From Palsa-892 sp035295845 (lineage in GTDB: Bacteria > Pseudomonadota > Alphaproteobacteria > Rhizobiales > Xanthobacteraceae): a stretch of DNA of 64,000 nt. Every line of letters starts with the position of its first letter. The stretch's first letter is position 1. Position numbers and translations under genes: made by a program. Shown in pieces: positions 15,162 to 24,059 of this stretch. The DNA lies in the NCBI GenBank assembly GCA_035295845.1, contig DATGIF010000019.1, positions 186,001 to 250,000 of the forward strand, read 5' to 3'. Below the pieces are notes generated by a model, which worked only from the letters and a program-made list of their open reading frames with translations, made no database searches and was not told the DNA's origin.

Positions 15162-17051
15162 ATGAGCGCGCCGGCGCAAACGGTGGAAGGCGAGGCGAGC
15201 GCGGTCGCGCGCCTGCGCGAGGGCGCGTTTCTGCAAACGATCGACCGCCTGGCCGAGGCGCTCGTATGCGCAGCGCTCGTCGGCGAGCTTCTCCTCGTCA
15301 TCGGCAATGTGCTGGCGCGGCTTTATTTGCAGCATTCGTTTTTGTGGGCCGACGAGGCGGCGCGGCTGACGCTCTCGACGCTCGCCTTCATCGGCGGCGC
15401 CGTCGCCTATCGCCGGCGCGACCACGCGGCCGTGCGCTTCGTGCTCGCCGTCTGCCCGCCGCGCGTGGAGCGATTTTGCCTCGCGCTCGCCGATATCATC
15501 GTCCTCTTTGTTTCGGCCGTGGTCGGGATCGCGTCGACCGAGTTCATCGCCTCGACCTGGGACGAACTCTCGCCCGTCCTGCAAACGCATGCGGCGATCA
15601 TCGCGTTGCCGCTGCCGGTCGGCATGGCGCTGATCGCGCTGCATGCGCTGATGAATCTTGCGCACGAGCACGGCGCGCGCGCGATCGCTATTGGCGCGGG
15701 CTTCGCCGCCTTTATGCTCGCCGCCGCCTTGTCGCGGCAATACTGGCTGCCGCTTCTCGGCGCCGACACGCCGATCTTCGCTGCGCTTGCCCTCTTTTTC
15801 CTCGCGATCCTCGCCGGCGTGCCGGTGGGCTTTGTGCTCCTGCTTTCGACCGCGACGTTTCTGTGGCTCGCGGGCGGCACCTCGATGATCGTACTGCCGC
15901 AGACCATGGTCAACGGAACCGGCAATTACATTCTCTTGGGGGTGCCGTTTTTCATTCTCGCGGGCCTCGTCATGGAGCGCGGCGGCATCAGCGTTCGCCT
16001 CGTGCGCTTCATCGAGACGCTCGTTGGCCACATGCGCGGCGGCCTCCTGCAAGTCACCGTCGTGAGCATGTATCTGATGTCGGGGCTCTCCGGCTCCAAG
16101 CCCGCCGATGTCGCCGCCGTCGGCACGGTGATGCGCGATCAGCTGCGCGAGCGTCACGGGGCGGCGGAAGGGGCGGCGGCGCTCGCCGCCTCCGCCATCA
16201 TGGGCGAGACGGTGCCGCCGAGCATTGCGATGCTGATCGTGGGCTCGATCACCAGCGTTTCCGTCGCCGCGATGTTCATCGGCGGGCTCATTCCGGCGGC
16301 GATCATGGCGCTTTGCCTCATGGCGCTGATCTATTTCCGCGCGCGGCGTGACAATTCCATGTCGCTCGCCCGCGCGCCTTTCCGCGAGATGGTTCGCGCC
16401 GGGCTTGTCGCGATCCTGCCGCTGATCATGCCGGTGGCGCTCATTGCCGGCATCATTCTCGGCATCGCGACGCCTACGGAAATCGCGGCGATCGCCGTCG
16501 TCTACGGGCTTGTGCTCGCGACCATCGTCTATCGCGAGATGAGCCCGCGTGCACTCCTGCGCGCGGTCACGGACACCGCGGCGCTTACCGGCGTTCTTCT
16601 TTTCATCTTCGCCGCCGCTTCCGGTTTTTCCTGGACGCTCACCATCGCCTATCTGCCGCAGCGGCTGGTTACGCTGTTGCAATCGATGGGCAACAGCACC
16701 GAAATCTTCATACTCGGCTCGATTGCGCTCCTGATTGTCGTCGGCGTGCTGCTCGAAGGGTTGCCGTCGCTCAACGTGCTGGCGCCGCTGCTGTTGCCGA
16801 TCGCGGCGAAGCTCGGTCTCAGCCAGCTGCATTATGCGCTCGTCCTGATCATCGCCATGGGCGTCGGCGGCTTCATGCCGCTCGCGGGCGTGGGCTTTTA
16901 CGTCTGCTGCGCGGTGATGAAATGCGACATCGAATCCGCCTCAAAGGCGATGCTGCCTTATCTCGCGGTCATTCTCGCGGGACTGTTGCTGATCGCCTTC
17001 GTGCCCGCCTTCGCGCTGTTCCTGCCGCACTATTTCGGATTCCGAGGATGA
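15162..17051 (+). CDS. TRAP transporter fused small and large permease (DctQM)
   Basis: A 629-residue membrane protein. Residues about 20-170 are a DctQ-type four-span domain (LWADEAARLTLSTLAFIGG, where the family has its W-x-(D/E)-E motif). After a linker span, residues about 200-625 are a DctM-type permease with many spans (SGSKPADVAAVGTVM, GETVPPSIAMLIVGSITS, VGGFMPLAGVGFYV). TRAP systems take up organic acids by sodium symport with a periplasmic binding protein. Q and M are separate in most species but fused in some; the fusion here is complete and in frame. The ATG at 15162 follows the regulator stop by 4 nt. The gene stops 25 nt before dctP. Confidence 0.93.
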   Translation: MSAPAQTVEGEASAVARLREGAFLQTIDRLAEALVCAALVGELLLVIGNVLARLYLQHSFLWADEAARLTLSTLAFIGGAVAYRRRDHAAVRFVLAVCPPRVERFCLALADIIVLFVSAVVGIASTEFIASTWDELSPVLQTHAAIIALPLPVGMALIALHALMNLAHEHGARAIAIGAGFAAFMLAAALSRQYWLPLLGADTPIFAALALFFLAILAGVPVGFVLLLSTATFLWLAGGTSMIVLPQTMVNGTGNYILLGVPFFILAGLVMERGGISVRLVRFIETLVGHMRGGLLQVTVVSMYLMSGLSGSKPADVAAVGTVMRDQLRERHGAAEGAAALAASAIMGETVPPSIAMLIVGSITSVSVAAMFIGGLIPAAIMALCLMALIYFRARRDNSMSLARAPFREMVRAGLVAILPLIMPVALIAGIILGIATPTEIAAIAVVYGLVLATIVYREMSPRALLRAVTDTAALTGVLLFIFAAASGFSWTLTIAYLPQRLVTLLQSMGNSTEIFILGSIALLIVVGVLLEGLPSLNVLAPLLLPIAAKLGLSQLHYALVLIIAMGVGGFMPLAGVGFYVCCAVMKCDIESASKAMLPYLAVILAGLLLIAFVPAFALFLPHYFGFRG

Positions 17052-17076
17052 ACAACAAACTTCACGGGAGGGAGAC

Positions 17077-18081
17077 ATGAATCGCAGAAAATTCCTGAAG
17101 ACGAGCGCGGGCGTCGCCGGCCTCGCATTCGCCGCGCCCTATATCGCGCGCGGCGCCGAGCCCATGACCTTGCGCTGGGCGCATTTCGCGCAAGAAGACC
17201 ATCCGGCGAACATCGCGGCGAAGCAGTTCGCCACCCGCGTTGAGACCCGCACGGACGGCGCGATCAAGATCCAGATCTTTCCGAACAACGTGCTTGGCGG
17301 GCCGCCCGAGCAGGCGCAGCAGATCAAGCTCGGCACCATCGACATGGGCCTGCCGACCGAAGGCCAGCTCGACAAATACGACAAGGCGTTCGCGACCGTG
17401 CTGCTTCCCTTCATCTTCGACAATTCCTCGCATGTCTACCGCGTGCTTGACGGTCCCGGCATGGATTGGTTCGCGCCGCTCGCGGAAAAGCAGGGCTTTA
17501 TTCTTCTGCGTAATTGGGAATACGGGTTCCGCAACGTGACGAACAGCGTGCGGCCGATCAACGCGCCCGACGACATGAAGGGCCTGAAGGTGCGCACACC
17601 GCCGGAGCTGCAAATCCAGGCTTCGATGGAGGCGCTCGGCGCCGTGGTGCAGGCGATCGCCTTTCCGGAGCTTTATCTCGCGCTCTCGCAAAAGGTGGTC
17701 GACGGCGAGGAAAATCCGATCGCGGTCATCTACTTCAACAAGTTCTACGAAGTGCAGAAGCATCTCGCGATCACGCAGCATGTCTATAACAACATGATCC
17801 ACACGGTGAGCGTGAACACCTGGAACAAGCTCACGCCCGATCAGCAGAAGATCTTCCGCGAGGAAAGTGCGTCGGCCGGCGACCTCATGCGGAAATTGAT
17901 TGGTGATGCGGAAGCCGAGCAGATCACGAAGCTGGAGGCCACGGGCATGCAGGTGACGCGGCCGGATCTTTCGCTCTTCCGCGCGAAAATGGACCCCGCC
18001 TACAAACGCATCGCCGACTATGCGGGCGAGGAGAACGTGAAGAAATTCCGCGAAATGGTCGATCAATACCGCAAGGCGTAA
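17077..18081 (+). CDS. TRAP transporter substrate-binding protein (DctP family), Tat-exported
   Basis: A 334-residue periplasmic binding protein. It starts MNRRKFLKTSAGVAGLAFAA, a twin-arginine signal (RRKFLK), unlike the Sec signals of most DctP proteins. The mature part shows family hallmarks: RWAHFAQEDHPANIAAKQFA, IKIQIFPNNVLGGPPEQAQQ, and the ligand-gripping region GLKVRTPPELQIQ with its conserved Arg (which bonds a substrate carboxylate) followed by QKVVDGEENP. The ligand is therefore probably an organic acid. GGGAGGG precedes the ATG. A 10-bp hairpin spans its stop codon. Confidence 0.94.
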   Translation: MNRRKFLKTSAGVAGLAFAAPYIARGAEPMTLRWAHFAQEDHPANIAAKQFATRVETRTDGAIKIQIFPNNVLGGPPEQAQQIKLGTIDMGLPTEGQLDKYDKAFATVLLPFIFDNSSHVYRVLDGPGMDWFAPLAEKQGFILLRNWEYGFRNVTNSVRPINAPDDMKGLKVRTPPELQIQASMEALGAVVQAIAFPELYLALSQKVVDGEENPIAVIYFNKFYEVQKHLAITQHVYNNMIHTVSVNTWNKLTPDQQKIFREESASAGDLMRKLIGDAEAEQITKLEATGMQVTRPDLSLFRAKMDPAYKRIADYAGEENVKKFREMVDQYRKA

Positions 18082-18092
18082 GCGCCTTGCGG
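18069..18092 (+). terminator. Hairpin over the dctP stop codon
   Basis: A perfect 10-bp stem (CCGCAAGGCG / CGCCTTGCGG) with a 4-nt loop that is part of the stop codon region. Such hairpins after binding-protein genes commonly protect the upstream mRNA or partly terminate, giving more binding protein than downstream product. No real U-run follows, so full termination is unlikely. Confidence 0.5.
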
Positions 18093-18118
18093 CCGTCCCT
18101 TTGAAGCAAGGAAGCACG

Positions 18119-18934
18119 ATGCCGGATGCATCCATCGGCGAGCGGCTCGAGGCCTATCGTAATTTCTTTCGCCTCGACGGCAAGATCGCGCTCGTTCTGG
18201 GGGCGGCGTCCGGCATCGGCAAGGCCTCGGCCGAGGCGATGAAGGCGCTCGGCGCGAACGTGATTTGCGCCGATCACAATCGCGAAGGCGTCGAGGCGAC
18301 GGCCGCCGAACTCGGAGGCGAAGCGCATGTGGTCGATGCCGCGAGCAGCCACGATATCTACAAACTCGCGGCAGCCATTCTCACCAAGCATCCGCGGCTC
18401 GACATCGCGGTCACGACGCCGGCAGTGCACGTCCGCAAATTGATGTGCGACTACACCAACGAGGAATATGACCGCGTCGCCGATCTCAACTTGCGCGGTA
18501 CGTTCTATTTCCTGCGCGAATTCGGCCGCATCATGGTGCGGCAGAAGGGCGGCAGCCTGATTGCGAGCTCCTCGGTGCGCGCCACCACGCTCGAGCCGGG
18601 CCTCGCGATCTACGGCGCGACAAAAGCCGGCATCATCCAGATGGTGAGGGGGCTTGCCTCGGAAGTGGGATCTTCCGGCGTGCGCGTGAACGCGATCGTG
18701 CCGAGCATCGTCGAGACGCCGCTCGTCGCCCCCTTGCGCGCGCGGCCGGAAATCTGGAACGCGCTCGCCGCGCACACGGTGTTCAACCGCTGGAGCCATA
18801 CCAGCGAAGTCGCGACGGCCGTGGCGTTTTTGGCGTCGGATGCCGCGAGCTACATCACCGGCACGGCGCTACTGGTTGACGGCGGCTGGACGGCGATCGA
18901 CGGTGCACCGACCGGCCTCACGAAGACGAGTTGA
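18119..18934 (+). CDS. SDR-family oxidoreductase in TRAP locus
   Basis: A classical short-chain dehydrogenase of 271 residues. The cofactor loop is GAASGIG (typical TGxxxGIG variant); the catalytic residues are a Ser in IASSSVRA and Tyr-x-x-x-Lys in YGATKAG; the closing strand DGGWTAIDG is usual for the family. ADHNRE after the second strand suggests NAD preference. ATG 18119 is chosen because of AAGGAAG just before it; a TTG 18 nt upstream also reads in. It follows dctP by 37 nt and probably oxidises or reduces the substrate brought in by the TRAP system. Confidence 0.88.
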   Translation: MPDASIGERLEAYRNFFRLDGKIALVLGAASGIGKASAEAMKALGANVICADHNREGVEATAAELGGEAHVVDAASSHDIYKLAAAILTKHPRLDIAVTTPAVHVRKLMCDYTNEEYDRVADLNLRGTFYFLREFGRIMVRQKGGSLIASSSVRATTLEPGLAIYGATKAGIIQMVRGLASEVGSSGVRVNAIVPSIVETPLVAPLRARPEIWNALAAHTVFNRWSHTSEVATAVAFLASDAASYITGTALLVDGGWTAIDGAPTGLTKTS

Positions 18935-19201
18935 AGAAAATTTCCTTTTCCCGATCCGCGCTGTAATTTCCGTTCGCATGCATTTTTGGCCGCACGACCT
19001 TCGGCCGGGTGTAAGGAAAAGGAACGTGACGCACACTTTATATATGTGCGCCCAACCTATCGGCTGATCGCGGCGGAATCTACGCTGGATGATCGCGCTT
19101 GGCTAAAAAGGGTGTGGCTCCCGGACTGCCGAAAATACGTTATCCTGACGCCGGCGTTTTTCAGATTCCACCCCGACCCCCAAACCACGGCGGCCCGGCC
19201 C

Positions 19202-20014
19202 ATGCTCGTAGACTGGATTTACAACAGCCCGACCTGGCTCGTGGGCGCCGTCATTGTCGCATTCTTCGTCGCCGTCGCCGTCGCGGGCCTCGCCATTGTG
19301 CATCAGCTGCTTTCCGTCAAGCTTCGCCGTCAACACAACGAGCTCGTCGGTTTTTCCATCGCGGTCGTCGGCGTGATTTATGCGGTGCTGCTCGCCTTCA
19401 TCGCGGTGACCACCTGGGAGACTTTCCGCAAGGCCGACGACGTGGTGGCACGGGAGGCGAATTTCGTCGGCGACGTTTACCACGACACCGTCGGCCTGCC
19501 GGACAATCTCGCCGTAAAACTTCGCGGTCATCTCAGGGACTACGTCGATATCGTGATCGCGAATGAATGGCCTGCGCAGCAGGCGGGGCATCTCGACGAG
19601 CAATCCCGCCTCAAAGGCTGGCAGAGCCTCGCCGACTTTCATGACGACATCGGGCGCTTCCGGCCAGCCAATGCCGGAGAGGCCGTGCTGCAAGCCGAGT
19701 TGCTGCGGACATTGAACGATCTTTACAACGCGCGGCGGGAGCGGATCCTGGCGGCGGAACAGCACGTGGCGGGCGTGGTGTGGTGGATCATCGCGCTCGG
19801 CGCGACACTGACGGTCGCCCACAGCTACCTGTTCGGCATGCCGAACTTCAAGATGCACATGCTGATCACGGCGATGCTGGGAGCTTCGCTGGCGATCGTG
19901 CTGGTGCTGATTGTCGCCTTCGACCGGCCGTTCCGCGGCTCGCTCAGCGTTTCTGACGACGCCTTTCGCGCGGTCCGTGAACGCATGGACCCCGCGAGCC
20001 TCGGGCATCATTAA
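19202..20014 (+). CDS. DUF4239 (bestrophin-like) membrane protein
   Basis: A 270-residue protein with two N-terminal membrane spans (about residues 12-35 and 48-70), a soluble helical region with DVVAREANFVGDVYHDT, then two C-terminal spans (about 180-200 and 212-238). This is the layout of DUF4239 proteins, described as bestrophin-like ion-channel relatives of unknown role. The ATG at 19202 (MLVDWIYNSPTW) is chosen because earlier in-frame sequence is not protein-like. The 267 nt before it hold no other gene; an AT-rich pocket at 19036-19046 could be part of a promoter. Confidence 0.83.
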   Translation: MLVDWIYNSPTWLVGAVIVAFFVAVAVAGLAIVHQLLSVKLRRQHNELVGFSIAVVGVIYAVLLAFIAVTTWETFRKADDVVAREANFVGDVYHDTVGLPDNLAVKLRGHLRDYVDIVIANEWPAQQAGHLDEQSRLKGWQSLADFHDDIGRFRPANAGEAVLQAELLRTLNDLYNARRERILAAEQHVAGVVWWIIALGATLTVAHSYLFGMPNFKMHMLITAMLGASLAIVLVLIVAFDRPFRGSLSVSDDAFRAVRERMDPASLGHH

Positions 20015-20036
20015 GAAGGAAAGCCGCGGCCGGTGG

Positions 20037-20195
20037 CTAGAGTCCGTTCGACACGTTGGTGAAGGTGGTGTTGAGCTTGGTGCCGATATTGGTCGCAGCC
20101 GCGGCGATGACGATCGAAATGCAGCTCGCGATAAGCGCGTATTCAATGGCGGTGGCGCCGGACTGATCGCGGAAAAAGCGTTTGAGCTTTGACAT
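20037..20195 (-). CDS. Flp family type IVb pilin
   Basis: A 52-residue prepilin. The leader MSKLKRFFRDQSG ends before the conserved GATAIEYALIAS segment of Flp/Fap pilins, where the prepilin peptidase cuts after Gly and Glu5 of the mature protein is kept. The rest is one hydrophobic helix. AGGGAAG precedes the ATG at 20195; a longer start lacks it. Flp pilins assemble tight-adherence (tad) pili, but no tad machinery or peptidase gene is in this window, so this is an orphan pilin gene here. Confidence 0.9.
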   Translation of the reverse strand: MSKLKRFFRDQSGATAIEYALIASCISIVIAAAATNIGTKLNTTFTNVSNGL

Positions 20196-20338
20196 GGCGG
20201 CTTCCCTGTTGCCGCGCCATGAAACCAACAGAAGATTACTTTATCCTTTCTTAGGGGCTTAAGCGTTTAATTGAAATCGGCTTTGCCCGCGGATAATTCC
20301 GTAATCCAAAGCACGCTTACGATTTGCGCAGGAACGCC

Positions 20339-21145
20339 GTGCCAGAACAAATGCGGCCCATATTGTTGGCGATCGTTTTCGCACTCTGTGCCGGCACGGC
20401 ACGCGCGGCCTGCGACAGCCCCGCGAGCTTTCCGTCGTGGATCGAAGGCGTCAAACGCGAGGCGCTGTCGCAAGGCATTTCGCCGCGCGCGGTCGCGGCT
20501 CTTGACGGCATATCCTACGACGCCGCCGTCGTCTCCGCCGACCGTCACCAAGGCGTGTTTCACCAGAGCTTCGAGCAATTCGCCGGCCGCATGGTGCCGC
20601 CGCGGCTTGGGCGCGGGGCCGCGATGATGAAGCGCCACGCGGCGTTGCTCGCGCGCATCGAAAACCAGTTCGGTGTTTCGCCGGCGGTCGTGGTCGCGAT
20701 CTGGGGGCTGGAAACCGATTTCGGCGCCGACAACGGGCGCTTTTCGACGATCCGGGCGCTTGCGACGCTCGCCTTCGACTGCCGCCGGCCGGAAAAATTC
20801 CGTCCTGAGCTCTTCGATGCGCTCCGCATTGTCGCGCGCGGCGACATGTCGCCTGCGGAAATGCACGGCGCCTGGGCGGGCGAGATCGGGCAGACGCAAT
20901 TCATGCCGTCGTCGTATCTCAAATTCGCCGTCGACTTTGACGGCAATGGCCGGCGCGATCTCATTCGCAGCGTGCCGGATGTGCTTGCTTCGACCGCGAA
21001 TTACCTTCGCGGCTATGGCTGGCAGCGCGGCGCGCCCTATGGCCCGGGCACGCAGAATTTCCAGGTCATCCTGCAATGGAACAAGGCCGAGGTGTACGCG
21101 CGCACGATCGCGTATTTCGCGGAGCAGCTGGAGCGGCGGCGCTAG
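20339..21145 (+). CDS. Lytic murein transglycosylase (MltB/SLT_3 family)
   Basis: A 268-residue exported enzyme that cleaves peptidoglycan glycan strands to anhydro-muropeptides. A signal peptide (RPILLAIVFALCAGTARA) precedes the MltB-like domain: the catalytic Glu is in WGLETDFGADNG, with the conserved GEIGQTQFMPSSYLKFAVDFDGNGRRDL (split here as GEIGQTQFMPSS and FAVDFDGNGRRDL) after it. It lacks the C-terminal peptidoglycan-binding domain found in longer members. The GTG at 20339 has AGGA suitably placed; ATG 20351 and TTG 20324 are alternatives. Confidence 0.9.
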   Translation: MPEQMRPILLAIVFALCAGTARAACDSPASFPSWIEGVKREALSQGISPRAVAALDGISYDAAVVSADRHQGVFHQSFEQFAGRMVPPRLGRGAAMMKRHAALLARIENQFGVSPAVVVAIWGLETDFGADNGRFSTIRALATLAFDCRRPEKFRPELFDALRIVARGDMSPAEMHGAWAGEIGQTQFMPSSYLKFAVDFDGNGRRDLIRSVPDVLASTANYLRGYGWQRGAPYGPGTQNFQVILQWNKAEVYARTIAYFAEQLERRR

Positions 21146-21220
21146 ACCCGGCGAAGCGACTAAGGTCAGCACCCATAAACTCAAAAAACTCGGATAACGA
21201 CTTCGGGCCCGGGACGGACG

Positions 21221-21871
21221 TCAATCAGGAGGCTTGCCAGCGTTGACCGCCAATTGCGCGGCAAAAGCCCGTTTGTAGGCGGGCCGCGCTTCGCCGCGGG
21301 CGACATAGGCGGCGAGGTTTGGATACTCGTCCAGCATGCCCGATGATTTCAACCTGAGCAGCACCGACACCATCATCAGGTCGCCCGCGCTGAACGCGCC
21401 GTCGAGCCAGTCGGCATTGCCCAGGCGAACGGAAAGTTGGTTTAGCCGGCTGCGGACGCGATCTTCCACCAGAGGCAGGCGCTCAGCATGCCAGGGCTTG
21501 TCGCCCTCCATGAGCTTCGCGGTTGCGAGTTCAAGGATCGGCGGCTCCACCGTGTTGAGCGCGGCAAACATCCATGTGATCGCGCGCGCCCGGGCATTGG
21601 CATCGTCCGGCAGCAGGCCCGCATGGCGCTCGGCGATATGGAACACGATCGCCCCCGTCTCGAACAGGGCGAGATCGCCTTCCTCATAGGTCGGAATCTG
21701 GCCGAAAGGATGAAGCGCCCGATGCGCGGGTTCCTTCATCGCACGGAACGAAACAAGGCGAACCTCGTAGGGTTGGCCCACTTCTTCAAGCGCCCAGCGA
21801 ACGCGCGTATCACGCGCCAGTCCCTTGCCGCCATCGGGTGAGCGTTCAAAGGCGGTAATGGTGATGGTCAT
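21221..21871 (-). CDS. Glutathione S-transferase family protein
   Basis: A 216-residue protein with a thioredoxin-fold N-terminal half (MTITITAFERSPDGGKGLA; PFGQIPTYEEGDLALFETGAI, containing the cis-Pro and the Glu-Thr/Ser glutathione-binding pair) and an all-helical C-terminal half with the N-capping Asp region FSAGDLMMVSVLLR. A Ser or Asp near residue 11 would take the catalytic position. It probably conjugates glutathione to an unknown electrophile. It stands alone on the minus strand. The 250 nt between it and the next gene hold only an EcfG-type box for the latter. Confidence 0.9.
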   Translation of the reverse strand: MTITITAFERSPDGGKGLARDTRVRWALEEVGQPYEVRLVSFRAMKEPAHRALHPFGQIPTYEEGDLALFETGAIVFHIAERHAGLLPDDANARARAITWMFAALNTVEPPILELATAKLMEGDKPWHAERLPLVEDRVRSRLNQLSVRLGNADWLDGAFSAGDLMMVSVLLRLKSSGMLDEYPNLAAYVARGEARPAYKRAFAAQLAVNAGKPPD

Positions 21872-22069
21872 CGTGAGGCTACTCCTTGGCGAAAATCATC
21901 GGCTACGGGGCGCGCCTTGGTCCAGGGCAGCTTTGCGCCGTTGAATGTTCCCATGCAGGTGCTGCAATCTTCAGGACTTTCAGAATCATCGAGAATGCCG
22001 CCAACACCTTGAGCGGCTCGGCACGCTCCGCAGCATATGACGATCCGGAGGCATTGGCAGTTGATCCGA

Positions 22070-22094
22070 GGAACCAATCGAAGCCGCGGCCGTT
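22070..22094 (+). promoter_or_regulatory. EcfG-type general stress promoter upstream of DUF3551 gene
   Basis: Exact GGAAC-N16-CGTT (GGAAC 22070-22074, CGTT 22091-22094), 34 nt before the ATG of the small secreted protein. Same spacing and same leader length as the box before the CsbD gene. Confidence 0.7.
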
Positions 22095-22128
22095 TCCACC
22101 GGACACCTGAAATTTGCAGGAGATTCAC

Positions 22129-22344
22129 ATGCGTCTTCTACTTCTGAGCGGTGCCGTCATTGCCACGCTCGCGACAATGACGGGTTACAGCGCCGCTGTG
22201 CCGAATGACTTGTACTGCGTGGAAATCCACGGCAATCCGGGGAGGTTGCGCTGCGGCTACGAGACGCTCGGCGCCTGCCAGCTGGCAACGAATTCCGGCG
22301 AAGGAATCTGCATACCGAATCCGCGATTCCGGCGCGAATGGTAA
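22129..22344 (+). CDS. DUF3551 small secreted cysteine protein
   Basis: A 71-residue protein with a signal peptide (MRLLLLSGAVIATLATMTGYSAA) and a mature part with the DUF3551 pattern: LYCVE, then RCGYETLGACQLATNSGEG and C-x-x-NP. The family is small, nearly confined to Rhizobiales, often in many copies per genome, and of unknown function. GCAGGAG precedes the ATG. Its EcfG-type box suggests it is induced by general stress. Confidence 0.85.
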   Translation: MRLLLLSGAVIATLATMTGYSAAVPNDLYCVEIHGNPGRLRCGYETLGACQLATNSGEGICIPNPRFRREW

Positions 22345-22363
22345 CCGCGCTTTGCCTAGCCGT

Positions 22364-23293
22364 TCATCCGGTGAGTGCTGCCTTGATTGCGGCGCCCGCG
22401 TCCTTCACCGCCACGCGGGCATAGGGAATGGCATGGGCCATGCCGTAGAAGTGATGGATCATGCCGGTATGGCAGGTGTACTGCACGTTGCCGCCTGAAC
22501 GCTTCAGGCGATCGGCATAGGCTTTTCCTTCGTCGCGCAAGGGATCGAATTCCGCCGTGTGAATATGCGCCGGCGGCAATCCTGCCAAGTCATCCGCGCG
22601 GAGCGGCGAAGCGCGCACGTCACCGGGCGGCAAATATTGCTGCATGAACCAGCGGATGGATTTCTGATCGAGAAAATAGCCTTCGGCAAAAGCGTGATGC
22701 GATTCCGTTTCGCCGGCCACGTCCGTTGCCGCGCAAAACAGAACCTGCAGCGCGATTTTGGGCGTGCCCGCCTTCTTGGCGAGCTGGCATACGAGGGCCG
22801 CGAGATTGCCGCCGGCGGAATCGCCGCCCACCGCAAGGCGGTTCGGGTCGATGCCAAGCGTTGCCGCATGGTCAGCCACCCACTTTGTGGCCGCGTAAGC
22901 ATCCTCGATCGCGGCGGGGAATTTGTGCTCGGGCGCGAGCCGGTAGTCGATGGAGATCACGCGGCAGCCGCTTGCGTTTGCGAGCATGCGGAGAAATCCG
23001 TCATGCGTATCGAGATTGCCGATGACGAAGCCGCCGCCATGGAAATAGACGAGGCCCGCAAGCGGCTCCGCCGCGGCTTCGATCGGCGTATAGAGGCGAA
23101 AAGGTAGCGGGATAGCAGGCCCGGGGAGTTCGCCGTTTTCGATCTTGCCAATGGGCTCGTTCTTCGCGTCCGCAAGGTTTGCGAGCGCGAGAAACGCCTG
23201 GCGCGCTTCAGGCGGCGTGAGCTGCCAGATTTTTGGCCGTCCTGCCGCCGCAATGAAGTCGAGCAGGCCTTTTACGTGCGGATCCAGCGGCAT
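22364..23293 (-). CDS. Alpha/beta-hydrolase esterase (HSL/GDXG family)
   Basis: A 309-residue hydrolase of the hormone-sensitive-lipase group. The oxyanion-hole motif is YFHGGGFVIG, the nucleophile Ser is in GDSAGGN, the Asp in AEFDPLRDEG and the His in TCHTGMIHHF. Such enzymes cleave short-chain esters. No signal peptide, so cytosolic. ATG 23293 (MPLDPHVKGLLDF) is chosen; another ATG 5 codons upstream is also possible. Longer reading would run antisense into the next gene. No operon partner. Confidence 0.9.
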   Translation of the reverse strand: MPLDPHVKGLLDFIAAAGRPKIWQLTPPEARQAFLALANLADAKNEPIGKIENGELPGPAIPLPFRLYTPIEAAAEPLAGLVYFHGGGFVIGNLDTHDGFLRMLANASGCRVISIDYRLAPEHKFPAAIEDAYAATKWVADHAATLGIDPNRLAVGGDSAGGNLAALVCQLAKKAGTPKIALQVLFCAATDVAGETESHHAFAEGYFLDQKSIRWFMQQYLPPGDVRASPLRADDLAGLPPAHIHTAEFDPLRDEGKAYADRLKRSGGNVQYTCHTGMIHHFYGMAHAIPYARVAVKDAGAAIKAALTG

Positions 23294-23385
23294 CTTCGCG
23301 CCCCACATTAAATTTTCGTGCCGATGTTGCCCGTCTTTTTCGGCGCCTGCTAGAAGCAAATTTGGGAAGCTTGGAAGGAATGCGA

Positions 23386-23832
23386 ATGCGCGTCGGGCAT
23401 TGCGATCGTCTTGCGCCGTTTGTTTTTCCGTCATTCGCGCGTATTTGCCGATTCATGCAAATGAATGCTCTCAAGAGGCCCGATCGCGCACACCATTGGC
23501 GGCTGACAGGCGTCGCGGCTGTTGCCGCCGCCATGATTTTCGCCATTGGTGAGCCGAACAGCGCCGTTGCCGGCGACGACGACGAATGCATCGACGGCGG
23601 ACGGATGACGATCTCCACCACCGTCGGTTCAATCAAGCCTACGGACTATGGCGGGATCTCCCATTCCCTCGCCCACGGGGTGGACTGCGAAATTTGGGGT
23701 GTGGCCGCGGACAAGCCGTCGATGGTGCCGCCGGAATGCAGGCCGGGGCGAAGCATCCAGGCGACCGGCACGCTCAACAGCTTGATGGGATATATCGCCT
23801 TCCTCCAAGCCGAGACCATCAGCTGCGATTAG
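23386..23832 (+). CDS. Exported hypothetical protein
   Basis: A protein of about 148 residues whose mature part starts near GDDDECIDGG. A hydrophobic segment (LTGVAAVAAAMIFAIGEP) with a following AVA-G site looks like a signal peptide, but it lies about 45 residues in from the ATG at 23386, which has the best ribosome site (GGAAGGA). A start at 23455 gives a normal-length signal but has a poorer site. Four Cys in the mature part suggest disulfides. No family recognised. The 5' end overlaps antisense only the doubtful extension of the esterase gene. Confidence 0.55.
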   Translation: MRVGHCDRLAPFVFPSFARICRFMQMNALKRPDRAHHWRLTGVAAVAAAMIFAIGEPNSAVAGDDDECIDGGRMTISTTVGSIKPTDYGGISHSLAHGVDCEIWGVAADKPSMVPPECRPGRSIQATGTLNSLMGYIAFLQAETISCD

Positions 23833-24059
23833 ACGCAACGTTTGCGCCACAACAAATTCCGGCTGGTGCGGGATTCAAAACTGCGATCTCCACAGCGCCC
23901 AATATTGCGGCAATGGCTGCGGTGTGGCCTGATATACTGGCGGCGAATCAATTCAATCTTGAGGTGTTTGCGTATGCGGGTTCCCCGAAGGGGAGGAATG
24001 TGAATCGTCCATCCGCTTTCTGATCGAGCGCCAGAAAGCCGGGATTCATCGAGGCCACC

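Noticed and set aside
14973..16832. 619-residue minus-strand frame opposite the TRAP permease
   Set aside because: It is His/Arg/Asp-rich low-complexity sequence, the usual GC-driven shadow of a strong coding frame; the plus frame is a clear DctQM.
21872..22069. Short frames on both strands between the GST and the DUF3551 gene
   Set aside because: Overlapping frames with no ribosome sites and no protein-like pattern; the stretch is probably 5' control region.
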